64,000 nucleotides of DNA from Micromonospora sp. H61 (GCF_018070325.1 NZ_JAGPXY010000016.1:1-64000), one strand, 5' to 3'; shown: positions 21,645-30,993, counted from the first letter of the stretch. Notes: generated by a model not told the origin, from the letters alone. Made by a program: numbers and translations.

Positions 21645-22271
21645 TCAGCTGGCCTCCGGCCCGGCCTGCGGGTACACCATCACGTCGGCGCGGTGCAGCT
21701 GCTCGCCCCGGGCGACCTCCCAGCCGGCCTGGCCGTACGCCTCGAAGGAAAGCCGTTCGCCGCCCTGGGCCCGGTAGTCGTGGTATCGAAGGGTGCCACC
21801 GGGGTCGAGGCCGGTGCTGCCGGTGGCCGTGAAGCGGGCCTGACCGGACTCTTCCAAGGCGTAGCGGCGGCCGGCAAAGTCGAGGGCGGACGCGCCCGGG
21901 GCGATCGTGGCGGCCGGCTCGGCGGTCCAGAGCACCAACTCCAGGTCCGGGTCCTCCTCCACGGAGAGCCAGCGCTTGTCGCCCTCGACGGTGTCGAGCA
22001 GGTGCTCGGCCCAGCTCCAGCCGCCCTCATTCAGATGCACCGAGCCCCGGACCGCGTACGACACCCGGCGGATCTCGACGATGTCGCCGGGCTTGAGCCT
22101 GCGCGGGTCACCGCGGAGCGCGTCGCTGTCGGTGTCCCGGAACGGGTCTGCGGGTGCAGCCGGCCGGGCGGCCTTGCGGCCCTTGCGAACTGCCACCACC
22201 GCCACCACGACCCCGGCGACTCCGATCAGACACCCCAGCGTCGCCACCAGGTACGCCACGGGACCGTTCAT
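21645..22271 (-). CDS. DUF4178 domain protein (copy 2)
   Basis: A 208-residue paralogue of the protein at 17144-17728: one N-terminal membrane helix (about 4-28), a basic stretch, then DUF4178 (PGDIVEIRRVSYAV, WSWAEHLLD, LSVEEDPDLELVLW, RYHDYRAQGG, LSFEAYGQAGW). The frame is open to 22322, but ATG 22271 is chosen because GGGGAGGT lies eight bases before it, exactly as for copy 1. It is the first gene of the operon that continues with DUF2617, DUF4247, DUF350 and the spermidine-synthase-like gene. Confidence 0.82.
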   Translation of the reverse strand: MNGPVAYLVATLGCLIGVAGVVVAVVAVRKGRKAARPAAPADPFRDTDSDALRGDPRRLKPGDIVEIRRVSYAVRGSVHLNEGGWSWAEHLLDTVEGDKRWLSVEEDPDLELVLWTAEPAATIAPGASALDFAGRRYALEESGQARFTATGSTGLDPGGTLRYHDYRAQGGERLSFEAYGQAGWEVARGEQLHRADVMVYPQAGPEAS

Positions 22272-22302
22272 GCCGACCACCTCCCCAAGTGCGTCGGCGG
22301 GA

Positions 22303-22315
22303 ACGGTAACAACCC
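22303..22315 (-). promoter_or_regulatory. Conserved promoter-like element of DUF4178 copy 2
   Basis: The same GGGTTGTTACCGT 13-mer as at 17759-17771, 32 bases before the start codon of the operon's first gene. No clear -35 box of the main sigma type precedes it. Confidence 0.45.
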
Positions 22316-22402
22316 CGCGCACCTGGAGAAACTCATCATTGCCTGGTGATACGGCAGCTACGGAGCGTCCCGGTGGGGCACCGTCGGGGGCAGAGAACGG
22401 GT

Positions 22403-22437
22403 CGGGCCGACCCCGCCTGCGAGGCGGGATCGGCCCG
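22403..22437 (-). terminator. Terminator of clpB
   Basis: CGGGCCGACCCCGCCT / AGGCGGGATCGGCCCG 16-bp stem with one G-U pair and a GCG loop, 12 bases after the clpB stop. Confidence 0.85.
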
Positions 22438-22448
22438 GGTGCGACGGA

Positions 22449-25040
<2,592 letters not shown>

Positions 25041-25058
25041 GGGCTCCCCCGGATCGGC

Positions 25059-25082
25059 GTTGTCCACTGGGTTGGACACAAC
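25059..25082 (-). promoter_or_regulatory. Inverted repeat in the clpB leader
   Basis: GTTGTCCA and TGGACACAAC form an imperfect inverted repeat around CTGGGT between the HAIR site and the start codon. It could be a second operator or an RNA hairpin in the 5' leader. Confidence 0.35.
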
Positions 25083-25086
25083 CAGA

Positions 25087-25107
25087 GTTGAGCGTATTCC
25101 GCTCAAC
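25087..25107. promoter_or_regulatory. HAIR (HspR operator) upstream of clpB
   Basis: GTTGAGCG-N5-CGCTCAAC: TTGAG and CTCAA separated by exactly nine bases, the HspR-associated inverted repeat (consensus CTTGAGT-N7-ACTCAAG). It is 47-67 bases before the clpB ATG, in promoter position. Confidence 0.85.
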
Positions 25108-25125
25108 CTTAGCGCGTGACGCCCA

Positions 25126-25770
25126 TCACTCCCGGCGTCGCCACCGCCAGTCGAACTCGCCGGCCGCCGGAGGCGGGCCGGGCAGCGGGCCCGCACCCGG
25201 CACCGACGACAGGCCGGCCAGCAGGACCGCGAGCTGCCGGCGGCGCAGTTGGCGGGTCCGCTCCGGATCGGGTACGCGGACCGCGGCGCACGCTTCCAAC
25301 AACAACCCCAGGTCGTGTACGACAGCGTCGGGGCGCAGCCGCCCGCTGGCGTGCGCCCGGTCGACCAGGGCGGTGGCCAACTCGCCGGCGCGCATCGCGT
25401 CCCGGCCCATCTCCTCGGTCGGGGTGAAGGTGCCGGCCAGGTGGACGGTGAGCGAGTGCACGTCGGCGTCGACCACCCGGGCCAGGAAGCCGGTGAACGC
25501 GGCCCAGTCGTCCGGCTCGTCGAGGGCGGTCTCGGCCTCCGCGACGTACCGGCGCAGCCCGTCGTGGCAGAGCTGGCGCAGCAGGTCCTCCTTGCCCGCG
25601 TACCGCCGGTAGAGGGCGCTGATGCCGACGCCCGCGCGCTCCGCGACGGCGGCGATCGGGGCCTTCGGGTCGTTGAGGAAGACGGCGCGGGCGGCTTCGA
25701 GGATGACCTCGTCGTTGCGGGCGGCCTGGGCGCGGCGACCGCCCAGCGTCTTGCCGGAAGTCGTTGACAT
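25126..25770 (-). CDS. TetR/AcrR family transcriptional regulator
   Basis: A 214-residue repressor. N-terminal helix-turn-helix at about 35-62 (AVAERAGVGISALYRRYAGKEDLL), then a ligand-binding helical domain and a Pro/Arg-rich end. It is divergent from the epoxide hydrolase gene with 85 bases between the starts, holding two GAACG/CGTTC inverted repeats, so it very probably controls that gene and itself. ATG at 25770 is preceded by TAGGCT exactly six bases upstream and has no Shine-Dalgarno: a leaderless message. Ligand unknown, perhaps an epoxide or the hydrolase's substrate. Confidence 0.9.
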   Translation of the reverse strand: MSTTSGKTLGGRRAQAARNDEVILEAARAVFLNDPKAPIAAVAERAGVGISALYRRYAGKEDLLRQLCHDGLRRYVAEAETALDEPDDWAAFTGFLARVVDADVHSLTVHLAGTFTPTEEMGRDAMRAGELATALVDRAHASGRLRPDAVVHDLGLLLEACAAVRVPDPERTRQLRRRQLAVLLAGLSSVPGAGPLPGPPPAAGEFDWRWRRRE

Positions 25771-25776
25771 GCCCCC

Positions 25777-25782
25777 AGCCTA
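25777..25782 (-). promoter_or_regulatory. -10 box of the TetR gene
   Basis: TAGGCT on the minus strand, six bases before the ATG at 25770, placing the transcript start at or next to the A of the start codon. Confidence 0.5.
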
Positions 25783-25787
25783 ACAGT

Positions 25788-25802
25788 GGAACGGATCGTT
25801 CC
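25788..25802. promoter_or_regulatory. TetR operator 1
   Basis: Perfect palindrome GGAACG-GAT-CGTTCC. It overlaps the -35 region (TGGAAC, 25787-25792) of the epoxide hydrolase promoter and is just upstream of the TetR -10 box, so one bound dimer could block both. Confidence 0.7.
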
Positions 25803-25809
25803 GCTCTGC

Positions 25810-25815
25810 TATGGT
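25810..25815 (+). promoter_or_regulatory. -10 box of the epoxide hydrolase gene
   Basis: TATGGT, 17 bases after TGGAAC at 25787-25792. The transcript would start near 25822 and run through the second operator. Confidence 0.5.
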
Positions 25816-25822
25816 GATTGCA

Positions 25823-25840
25823 GAACGAAACATTCCGTTC
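25823..25840. promoter_or_regulatory. TetR operator 2
   Basis: GAACG and CGTTC arms eight bases apart, an imperfect copy of operator 1, sitting just after the predicted transcript start of the epoxide hydrolase gene. Confidence 0.5.
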
Positions 25841-25855
25841 CGAAGGAGTTCCGCC

Positions 25856-26992
25856 ATGAGCGACACCGCGATCCGCCCGTTCCGCGTCGAGATCCCGCAG
25901 ACCGCCCTCGACGACCTGGCCGCCCGGCTGGACCGCACCCTCTGGCCCGCCGACCTGCCCGGCACCGGCGACTCGTACGGGATGAGCACCGACCGGGTGC
26001 GCGACCTCGTCGACCGGTGGCGGGGCGAGTTCGACTGGCGTGCCGTCGAGGCCCACCTGAACGCTCACCCGCAGTTCGTCACCGAGATCGACGGCGAGCA
26101 GATCCACTTCCTGCACGTCCGGTCGTCCCGGCCGGACGCCACGGCACTGGTGCTCACCCACGGCTGGCCCGGCTCGGTGCTGGAGTACCTCGACGTGATC
26201 GCCCCGCTCACCGAGCCGACCGACCCGGACGCACCGGCCTTCCACGTGGTCGTCCCGTCACTGCCGGGCTTCGGCTTCTCCGGCCCGACCCGCAACGCCG
26301 GCTGGAACCGGTTCCGCATCGCCCGCGCCTGGGCCGAGCTGATGAACCGCCTGGGGTACGACAGCTACGGCGCGGTCGGCAACGACGCCGGCTCGATGAT
26401 CGCGCCGGAGCTGGGCCGGATCGCCCCGGAGCGGGTGCTCGGCGTACACGTCACCCAACTCTTCTCGTTCCCCTCCGGCGACCCGGCCGAGTTCGCCGGG
26501 CTCTCCGAGACGGACCAGGCCGCGCTCGGGCACCTCCAGTGGTTCTACGAGAACAAGTTCTCCTTCAACCAGGTGCACAGTCAGCAACCGCAGACCCTGG
26601 CGTTCGCGCTGGCCGACTCGCCGGTGGGGCTGCTCGCCTGGAACGCCCAGCTCTTCGACGAGAGTCTGGACGCCGACTTCATCCTGGCCAACGTGGCGCT
26701 CTACTGGTTCACCGGCACGGCCGCCTCGGCGATCCGGCTCTACTGGGAGGACGCCCACGCCGGCGAGCCGCCGACCGAGCCGACCACCGCTCCGACCGCG
26801 CTGGCCATGTTCCCCGGCGACTTCCAGTCCATCCGCCGCTTCGCCGAGCGGGACCACGCGAACATCGTCCGGTGGACGGCGTACGAGACCGACGTCGACG
26901 GCCGGGGCGAGGTCGGCGGCCACTACGCCGCCCACCAGGCCACCGAGGTGCTGGTCGCCGACATCCGCGAGTTCTTCAGCAGCCTCCGCTGA
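25856..26992 (+). CDS. Epoxide hydrolase (alpha/beta hydrolase, EHN family)
   Basis: A 378-residue hydrolase. The N-terminal EHN region (FRVEIPQTALDDLAARL...WP) is that of microsomal-type epoxide hydrolases. The oxyanion motif HGWPGS is at 102-107, the nucleophile Asp177 in GNDAGS, and the catalytic His356 in GGHYAAH. It should open an epoxide to a diol through an ester intermediate on Asp177. No signal peptide. ATG at 25856 follows AAGGAG. It is divergent from a TetR gene whose operators overlap its promoter. The natural substrate is unknown. Confidence 0.92.
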   Translation: MSDTAIRPFRVEIPQTALDDLAARLDRTLWPADLPGTGDSYGMSTDRVRDLVDRWRGEFDWRAVEAHLNAHPQFVTEIDGEQIHFLHVRSSRPDATALVLTHGWPGSVLEYLDVIAPLTEPTDPDAPAFHVVVPSLPGFGFSGPTRNAGWNRFRIARAWAELMNRLGYDSYGAVGNDAGSMIAPELGRIAPERVLGVHVTQLFSFPSGDPAEFAGLSETDQAALGHLQWFYENKFSFNQVHSQQPQTLAFALADSPVGLLAWNAQLFDESLDADFILANVALYWFTGTAASAIRLYWEDAHAGEPPTEPTTAPTALAMFPGDFQSIRRFAERDHANIVRWTAYETDVDGRGEVGGHYAAHQATEVLVADIREFFSSLR

Positions 26993-27071
26993 CCTCGACG
27001 TCCGGTGCGACCGATCGGTGCCCGCCCCGCTCGACCGGGGCGGGCACCGACCGCTTGATCTGGTACGGCCC

Positions 27072-27335
27072 CTAAGGGCCGATTCGCCGGGGCAACCGGG
27101 CGGTGCACGGGGTTTCGTGGTCGGCGCGGAGCACGCAGCGACGGTCACCGTCCAGCCGCCGGTCGCAGAAGACCCAGTGCCGTACCCCCTGGTTGTCCTC
27201 GGTCGAGACGGTGATCCCGCCGAGGTCGATCCGAGCCAGGAAGGCCAGCGACCGACCGGCGGTCCGCCCCAGCATCTTCGCGCGGGCCAGATCGGGCGCG
27301 GATATCGGCAGGTGGATGACGTACCGCCCGGTCAT
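27072..27335 (-). CDS. Small Cys-rich protein next to mini-GntR
   Basis: An 87-residue soluble protein (MTGRYVIHLPISAPDLARAKMLGRT...). The last third has a C-X9-C-X5-H-X3-C spacing (from VFCDRRLDG to DHETPC) like small zinc-binding knuckles in actinomycete phage and plasmid-derived proteins. ATG at 27335 has GAGGG eight bases upstream; the open frame extends to 27515 but the extension looks non-coding. A candidate promoter at 27505-27533 contains a palindrome in its spacer, and the leader carries a 13-bp hairpin. Function unknown; the divergent GntR-type regulator is a likely controller. Confidence 0.6.
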   Translation of the reverse strand: MTGRYVIHLPISAPDLARAKMLGRTAGRSLAFLARIDLGGITVSTEDNQGVRHWVFCDRRLDGDRRCVLRADHETPCTARLPRRIGP

Positions 27336-27389
27336 CGCCGCCACCCTCGATCCACCATCAGCGCTGTTCCTGTCCTGGGGGTGCGGATC

Positions 27390-27433
27390 GCTGGCACGGC
27401 CGTTTACTCGAGGGAGCGCACGGCCGTGCCAGC
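27390..27433. promoter_or_regulatory. Hairpin in the leader of the Cys-rich gene
   Basis: GCTGGCACGGCCG and CGGCCGTGCCAGC, a perfect 13-bp inverted repeat around an 18-base loop, about 55 bases upstream of the start at 27335. It could be an attenuator for a transcript from the predicted promoter near 27508. Confidence 0.5.
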
Positions 27434-27507
27434 GGCGACGCGGACGACCCGGCCGAGGAGGCCGGCTGCCTACCAGGCTTTCCACACCCCGAGTGCCCGC
27501 CCGGTCA

Positions 27508-27536
27508 ACATACAATGCAAAGCATTGCAGGACAAC
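27508..27536 (-). promoter_or_regulatory. Promoter with palindromic operator in its spacer
   Basis: On the minus strand TTGTCC, 17 bases, TATGTT. The spacer is almost entirely filled by CAATGC-AAA-GCATTG (27513-27527), a perfect palindrome of the size bound by GntR-type dimers. A regulator sitting there would block the promoter directly. Confidence 0.55.
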
Positions 27537-27562
27537 CAGTGACCATGCTTAGCACGCGAAGT

Positions 27563-27580
27563 GTTGGCCGACCGGCCAAC
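27563..27580. promoter_or_regulatory. Second inverted repeat before mini-GntR
   Basis: GTTGGCC-GACC-GGCCAAC, perfect seven-bp arms, 39 bases before the start of the GntR-type gene. It may be an autoregulatory operator. Confidence 0.4.
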
Positions 27581-27618
27581 CGCATGGGAAGATCTTGGGG
27601 CCTACCAGGAGTTGCCCC

Positions 27619-27840
27619 ATGCCCCGAGTTTCGGACCGCCAACGCATCGCGCAGGACATCCGCGACAAGATCGCTTCTGGCGAATACGCGCCGGGCGACA
27701 AGCTGCCCTCGTTGCGTGAAATGACCGCGCACTACGGCGTCTCCGCCGAGCCGGTCCGATCAGCGCTGCTGATTCTGCAGGCCGAGGGTCTGACCGAGGG
27801 ACATCAAGGCAAAGGCACCTACGTCAGCGACCCAAAGTAA
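27619..27840 (+). CDS. Mini GntR-type winged-helix regulator
   Basis: A 73-residue protein that is nothing but a GntR DNA-binding domain: RQRIAQDIRDKIASGEYAPGDKLPSLREMTAHYGVSAEPVRSALLILQAEGL...GKGTYVS. Usual GntR proteins have a 130-residue or larger effector domain after this; here the gene stops right after the wing. ATG at 27619 follows AGGAGTT. It may dimerise weakly or act with a partner. Two palindromes lie in the intergenic region with the divergent Cys-rich gene, the likely targets. Confidence 0.85.
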   Translation: MPRVSDRQRIAQDIRDKIASGEYAPGDKLPSLREMTAHYGVSAEPVRSALLILQAEGLTEGHQGKGTYVSDPK

Positions 27841-27870
27841 ATGGCCATTGGGCTGCGCCGGGGCCGGCCC

Positions 27871-27887
27871 GAGGGATGCTGTCCCTC
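27871..27887 (+). terminator. Small hairpin after mini-GntR
   Basis: GAGGGA-TGCTG-TCCCTC, six-bp arms, between the GntR stop and the antiporter-subunit promoter. Weak; may not terminate. Confidence 0.3.
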
Positions 27888-27927
27888 CAAGATCTGCGCT
27901 CTGTTCACAAAGCGGTAGCCTTGGAGG

Positions 27928-28428
27928 GTGCGAGTACGTGTCGAGCAGACCGCCTTACCCGGGATCGGGGTACGTCACGATCTGGTGACGGAGTCCGGAC
28001 GCCGCCTGGGCGTCGTTTCTCACCGCAACGGCCGCCGTGATCTCGTTCTCTACGATCCCGACGACCCCGACGCCTGCCAGTCAGACATTCCGCTGACCGA
28101 CGACGAGGCTGAGGCTCTGGCCGACATCCTCGGCGCGTCGCTGATGCTCGGCCAGCTCTCCGGGCTCCGGGAGCAGGCCGCCGGTCTGCTCACCGAGCAG
28201 ATCGCCATCACGGCCGGCTCCCCGTACGTCAACCGGAAGCTCGGCGACACCAAGGCGCGTACCCGCACCAGCGCCTCCATCGTGGCTGTACTGCGTGAAG
28301 GCGAAGTGATCGTCTCGCCACTCCCCTCCTTCCGCTTCGCGGCCGGCGACGTGGTGGTCGTTGTCGGGACCCGTAGAGGTCTCGACGGCGTTTCCGCCAT
28401 CCTCGCCGACAGTGACCCGGACGGCTGA
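27928..28428 (+). CDS. KhtT-like regulatory subunit of a cation/proton antiporter
   Basis: A 166-residue cytoplasmic protein with an N-terminal ferredoxin-like part and a C-terminal TrkA-C (RCK-C) domain (about 75-160: SIVAVLREGEVIVSPLPSFRFAAGDVVVVVG). TrkA-C domains bind nucleotides such as c-di-AMP or ATP and gate potassium transporters. The antiporter gene follows after five bases, as in khtT-khtU. GTG at 27928 is preceded six bases upstream by TAGCCT; the GGAGG between is too close to serve as a ribosome site, so the message is probably leaderless. Confidence 0.88.
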   Translation: MRVRVEQTALPGIGVRHDLVTESGRRLGVVSHRNGRRDLVLYDPDDPDACQSDIPLTDDEAEALADILGASLMLGQLSGLREQAAGLLTEQIAITAGSPYVNRKLGDTKARTRTSASIVAVLREGEVIVSPLPSFRFAAGDVVVVVGTRRGLDGVSAILADSDPDG

Positions 28429-28433
28429 GGCGG

Positions 28434-29648
28434 ATGCACGATTCCACCACTCTGCTCGTCGAAGTCGGCGCGCTGCTGCTGCTCCTTGGCGTCCTCGGGC
28501 GGCTCAGCCGCCGGGTAGGGCTGTCACCCATCCCCCTCTACCTGCTCGCCGGGCTGGCGTTCGGGCACGGTGGGCTGCTCCCGCTCGCCGCCAGCGAGGA
28601 GTTCTTCGCGGTGGGCGCCGAGATCGGCGTCATCCTGCTGCTGGTGATGCTCGGCCTGGAATACTCGGCCAACGAACTGGTCGGCAACCTCCGGTCGGCG
28701 GCCCCCGCAGGGCTGATCGACGGCGTGTTCAACGCGCTGCCCGGCGCGGCCTTCGCCCTGCTGCTCGGCTGGGACTGGGTCGCCGCCCTGGTACTCGGCG
28801 GCATCACCTGGGTCTCGTCCTCGGGCGTGATCGCCAAGGTCCTCGCCGACCTGGGAAGACTCGGTAACCGGGAAACCCCGGTGATCCTCTCGGTCCTCGT
28901 GATCGAGGACCTGGCGATGGCGCTCTACCTGCCGCTGGTCACCGCCGTGCTGGCCGGCACCGGCCTGCTCGGTGGGGGCATCGCACTCGCCGTCGCAGTG
29001 GGCACGGTGCTGCTCGTGCTGGTGGTCGCCATCCGGTACGGCCACCTCATCTCCTCCGCCCTGTCGGCGAAGGACCCGGAGGCGCTGCTGCTCGGCGTAC
29101 TCGGTCTGACCCTGCTGATCGCCGGGCTCGCGGCGAAGCTCCAGGTGTCGGCGGCGGTCGGCGCGTTCCTGGTCGGCATCGCGCTCTCCGGCCCGGTTGC
29201 GCACCACGCGACCGAACTGCTCTCGCCGCTGCGAGACCTGTTCGCGGCGGTGTTCTTCGTCTTCTTCGGCCTGGTCACCGACCCACGGGACATCCCGCCG
29301 GTGCTGCTGCCGGCGCTCGCGTTGGCAGTGGTCACCATGGCGACGAAGACGCTCACCGGGTACCTCGCGGCCCGCCGGGTCGGCATCGCGGAACCCGGTC
29401 GATGGCGAGCCGGTCTGGCGCTCGTACCTCGAGGTGAGTTCTCCATCGTCATCGCCGGTCTCGCGGTGGCCGCCGGGAGCGTCGAGCCGCAGTTGGCGGC
29501 GCTGGCCGCGACGTACGTCCTGATCACCGTGGTGACCGGGCCGATCCTGGCTCGGCTGCCCGACTTCCCGTGGTTCAAGCGGTGGCTGCGCAACCGTGCG
29601 GCGGCCCAACGGCGGGAGCCGGTCCCGGTGGTCGACTCAGTGCCCTGA
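28434..29648 (+). CDS. CPA2-type cation/proton antiporter (KhtU-like)
   Basis: A 404-residue membrane protein with about 12-13 helices, the Na+/H+ exchanger (KefB/CPA2) fold that trades K+ or Na+ for H+. Landmarks: GLEYSANEL near 76, VSSSGVIAKVLADLGRLG near 128, VIEDLAM near 157 with the conserved acidic residue, and a PRGEFSIVIAG motif near 325. It lacks the C-terminal TrkA-N domain of KefB/C, the regulatory part being the separate upstream subunit. The tail is basic then Pro-rich. Its last 12 bases overlap the end of the GNAT gene on the other strand. Confidence 0.92.
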   Translation: MHDSTTLLVEVGALLLLLGVLGRLSRRVGLSPIPLYLLAGLAFGHGGLLPLAASEEFFAVGAEIGVILLLVMLGLEYSANELVGNLRSAAPAGLIDGVFNALPGAAFALLLGWDWVAALVLGGITWVSSSGVIAKVLADLGRLGNRETPVILSVLVIEDLAMALYLPLVTAVLAGTGLLGGGIALAVAVGTVLLVLVVAIRYGHLISSALSAKDPEALLLGVLGLTLLIAGLAAKLQVSAAVGAFLVGIALSGPVAHHATELLSPLRDLFAAVFFVFFGLVTDPRDIPPVLLPALALAVVTMATKTLTGYLAARRVGIAEPGRWRAGLALVPRGEFSIVIAGLAVAAGSVEPQLAALAATYVLITVVTGPILARLPDFPWFKRWLRNRAAAQRREPVPVVDSVP

Positions 29649-30095
29649 GCTCCACCTGAACGCCGCGGCGGCGTGGGTCGCACCCTCGCGGAGGTAGAAG
29701 CGGTGCGCCTCGGTTCGGGCCAGGCCGGACTCCAGGAAGACGTAGTCGGCACCCTGTTCGTGCGCCCACGCCCTGGCCGCCGTGAGGAGGCTGGAGCCGA
29801 CACCCCGGGAGCGCCACTCGGGGTGCACGGCGAGATCCTCGATCGACGCCCGACGGCCGAAGCGCACGGAGAGGATGTCCACGTAGACGCTGGCCACGCC
29901 GACCAACTGATCTTCGTCCGATCGTGCCGCGAAGAGTGCGACGTCCTCGTGGGCGAGCAATTGCGCGGTTCGCTCGACGGCGCGGTCGCGGTCCCAATCC
30001 CCGGGACGGCTACCGGGAGGGGCGAAAAGCCACTCCAGCCCGGCGACGAACTCGGCCTCGGCGCCCCGCTGGAACCGTCTAACGTGGATAGTCAT
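29637..30095 (-). CDS. GNAT family N-acetyltransferase
   Basis: A 152-residue acetyltransferase of the GNAT fold. The acetyl-CoA binding motif A (HPEWRSRGVGSSLLTAARAWA) is at about 92-112, followed by the FLESGLARTEAHRFYLREG motif B region typical of the fold. Substrate unknown. The 3' end overlaps the antiporter gene by 12 bases in convergent orientation, with no terminator between them. GATGAT lies six bases before the ATG at 30095, which fits a leaderless message; no Shine-Dalgarno is visible. Confidence 0.85.
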   Translation of the reverse strand: MTIHVRRFQRGAEAEFVAGLEWLFAPPGSRPGDWDRDRAVERTAQLLAHEDVALFAARSDEDQLVGVASVYVDILSVRFGRRASIEDLAVHPEWRSRGVGSSLLTAARAWAHEQGADYVFLESGLARTEAHRFYLREGATHAAAAFRWSSGH

Positions 30096-30267
30096 TGGTG
30101 CATCATCGGCTGCGCTGTCGATGCAATGGACCCGCCCGTGCCAACGGTTGCGGAATTGCTCCCCGCGGGTACTACCGCAGCACCCGACGGCGGGTTACCG
30201 TTTCGCCCCAGCAGCCAGGGTCCGCAGGCAGCGTTGCCAAACGCGGGCGAGAGCGGAAGGTTGGCCG

Positions 30268-30699
30268 GTGAGCGTGCAGGAGTCGACGTTCCACGGCTTC
30301 GCCAACCCCGTCGATCCGACTCCGGCGGAGTTGCGAGCTTGGGCGTACAAGCCCGATTCGGTGCCGTTGGCCTCGATGCCACCCGACTGGGACCTGCTGG
30401 TCTCCGGCGACCGGCTGGTGTTGACGCTCTTCGAGTTGGCGATGGATCCAACCTGCCCGGCCCGGCGTTTCGCGCTGCACTGCCTCTACATCTACGCGGC
30501 CGACGGCATCCGGACGAACTTCCGCGCCCACCCCAAGCGCCGCTTCCGCAAGCTCGTCGAACAGGCCGAGCGTGACGGCGACGAGCTGATGAGGATCTGG
30601 GCGCACAACGGCCGGGTGCTGTTGGCCCGACCGGACCTCTTCGTCTACCGGGACTGGTGCGAGGGCGGCTTGGTCCGCGAGAACCGCCGCCTCGGCTGA
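30268..30699 (+). CDS. Conserved hypothetical protein
   Basis: A 143-residue soluble protein (VSVQESTFHGFANPVDPTPAELRAWAYKPDSVPLASMPPDWDLL...) with an LHCLYIYAADGIRTNF centre and a FVYRDWCEGGLV end. It is helical with many aromatic and charged residues and no membrane segment. The GTG at 30268 is chosen because GGAAGG lies seven bases upstream; the frame is open to 30121 but that part is unlike coding sequence. No function can be assigned. It stands alone between the divergent GNAT gene and a bidirectional terminator. Confidence 0.75.
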   Translation: MSVQESTFHGFANPVDPTPAELRAWAYKPDSVPLASMPPDWDLLVSGDRLVLTLFELAMDPTCPARRFALHCLYIYAADGIRTNFRAHPKRRFRKLVEQAERDGDELMRIWAHNGRVLLARPDLFVYRDWCEGGLVRENRRLG

Positions 30700-30753
30700 G
30701 GCACGGCCCGCACTCAGTTACGGCGAACGGGCCGCGACCCCGGCGCGGCGAAC

Positions 30754-30782
30754 GGGCCGGGACCCCCCGTGGGTCCCGGCCC
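30754..30782. terminator. Bidirectional terminator hairpin
   Basis: GGGCCGGGACCC / GGGTCCCGGCCC, a perfect 12-bp stem with a five-base loop, between two converging small genes. Confidence 0.85.
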
Positions 30783-30798
30783 GCACGTCGGTCACCGG

Positions 30799-30993
30799 TC
30801 AGTCCTGCTTGCGTTCCGTCTCGGCTCGGCCCCGTTCGCCGGCGTGGTCGCCGTCTTCGGCGAACCGGCCCGCGATGATCCGGTCCCGGTAGGTCCCCTC
30901 GGTCACCTTGTCGAACTTCTTGCGGACGGTCTCGGCCAGGTTCTCCAACCGGTCCTCGGTCTGCTGGGCCACCTTTTTCGCCGGTTCCGCCAT
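30799..30993 (-). CDS. Small helical hypothetical protein
   Basis: A 64-residue charged protein (MAEPAKKVAQQTEDRLENLAETVRKKFDKVTEGTYRDRIIAGRFAEDGDHAGERGRAETERKQD) probably forming one long amphipathic helix with an acidic/basic tail. ATG at 30993 has GGGGGAG just upstream. The pattern of alternating Lys/Glu recalls antitoxin-like or CsbD-like small stress proteins, but there is no firm match. It follows the hspR terminator on the same strand. Confidence 0.6.
   Translation of the reverse strand: MAEPAKKVAQQTEDRLENLAETVRKKFDKVTEGTYRDRIIAGRFAEDGDHAGERGRAETERKQD

Noticed and set aside
27072..27840. Toxin-antitoxin pair
   Set aside because: The GntR-type regulator and Cys-rich protein are the right size, but neither matches a known toxin family and they are divergent rather than in one operon.
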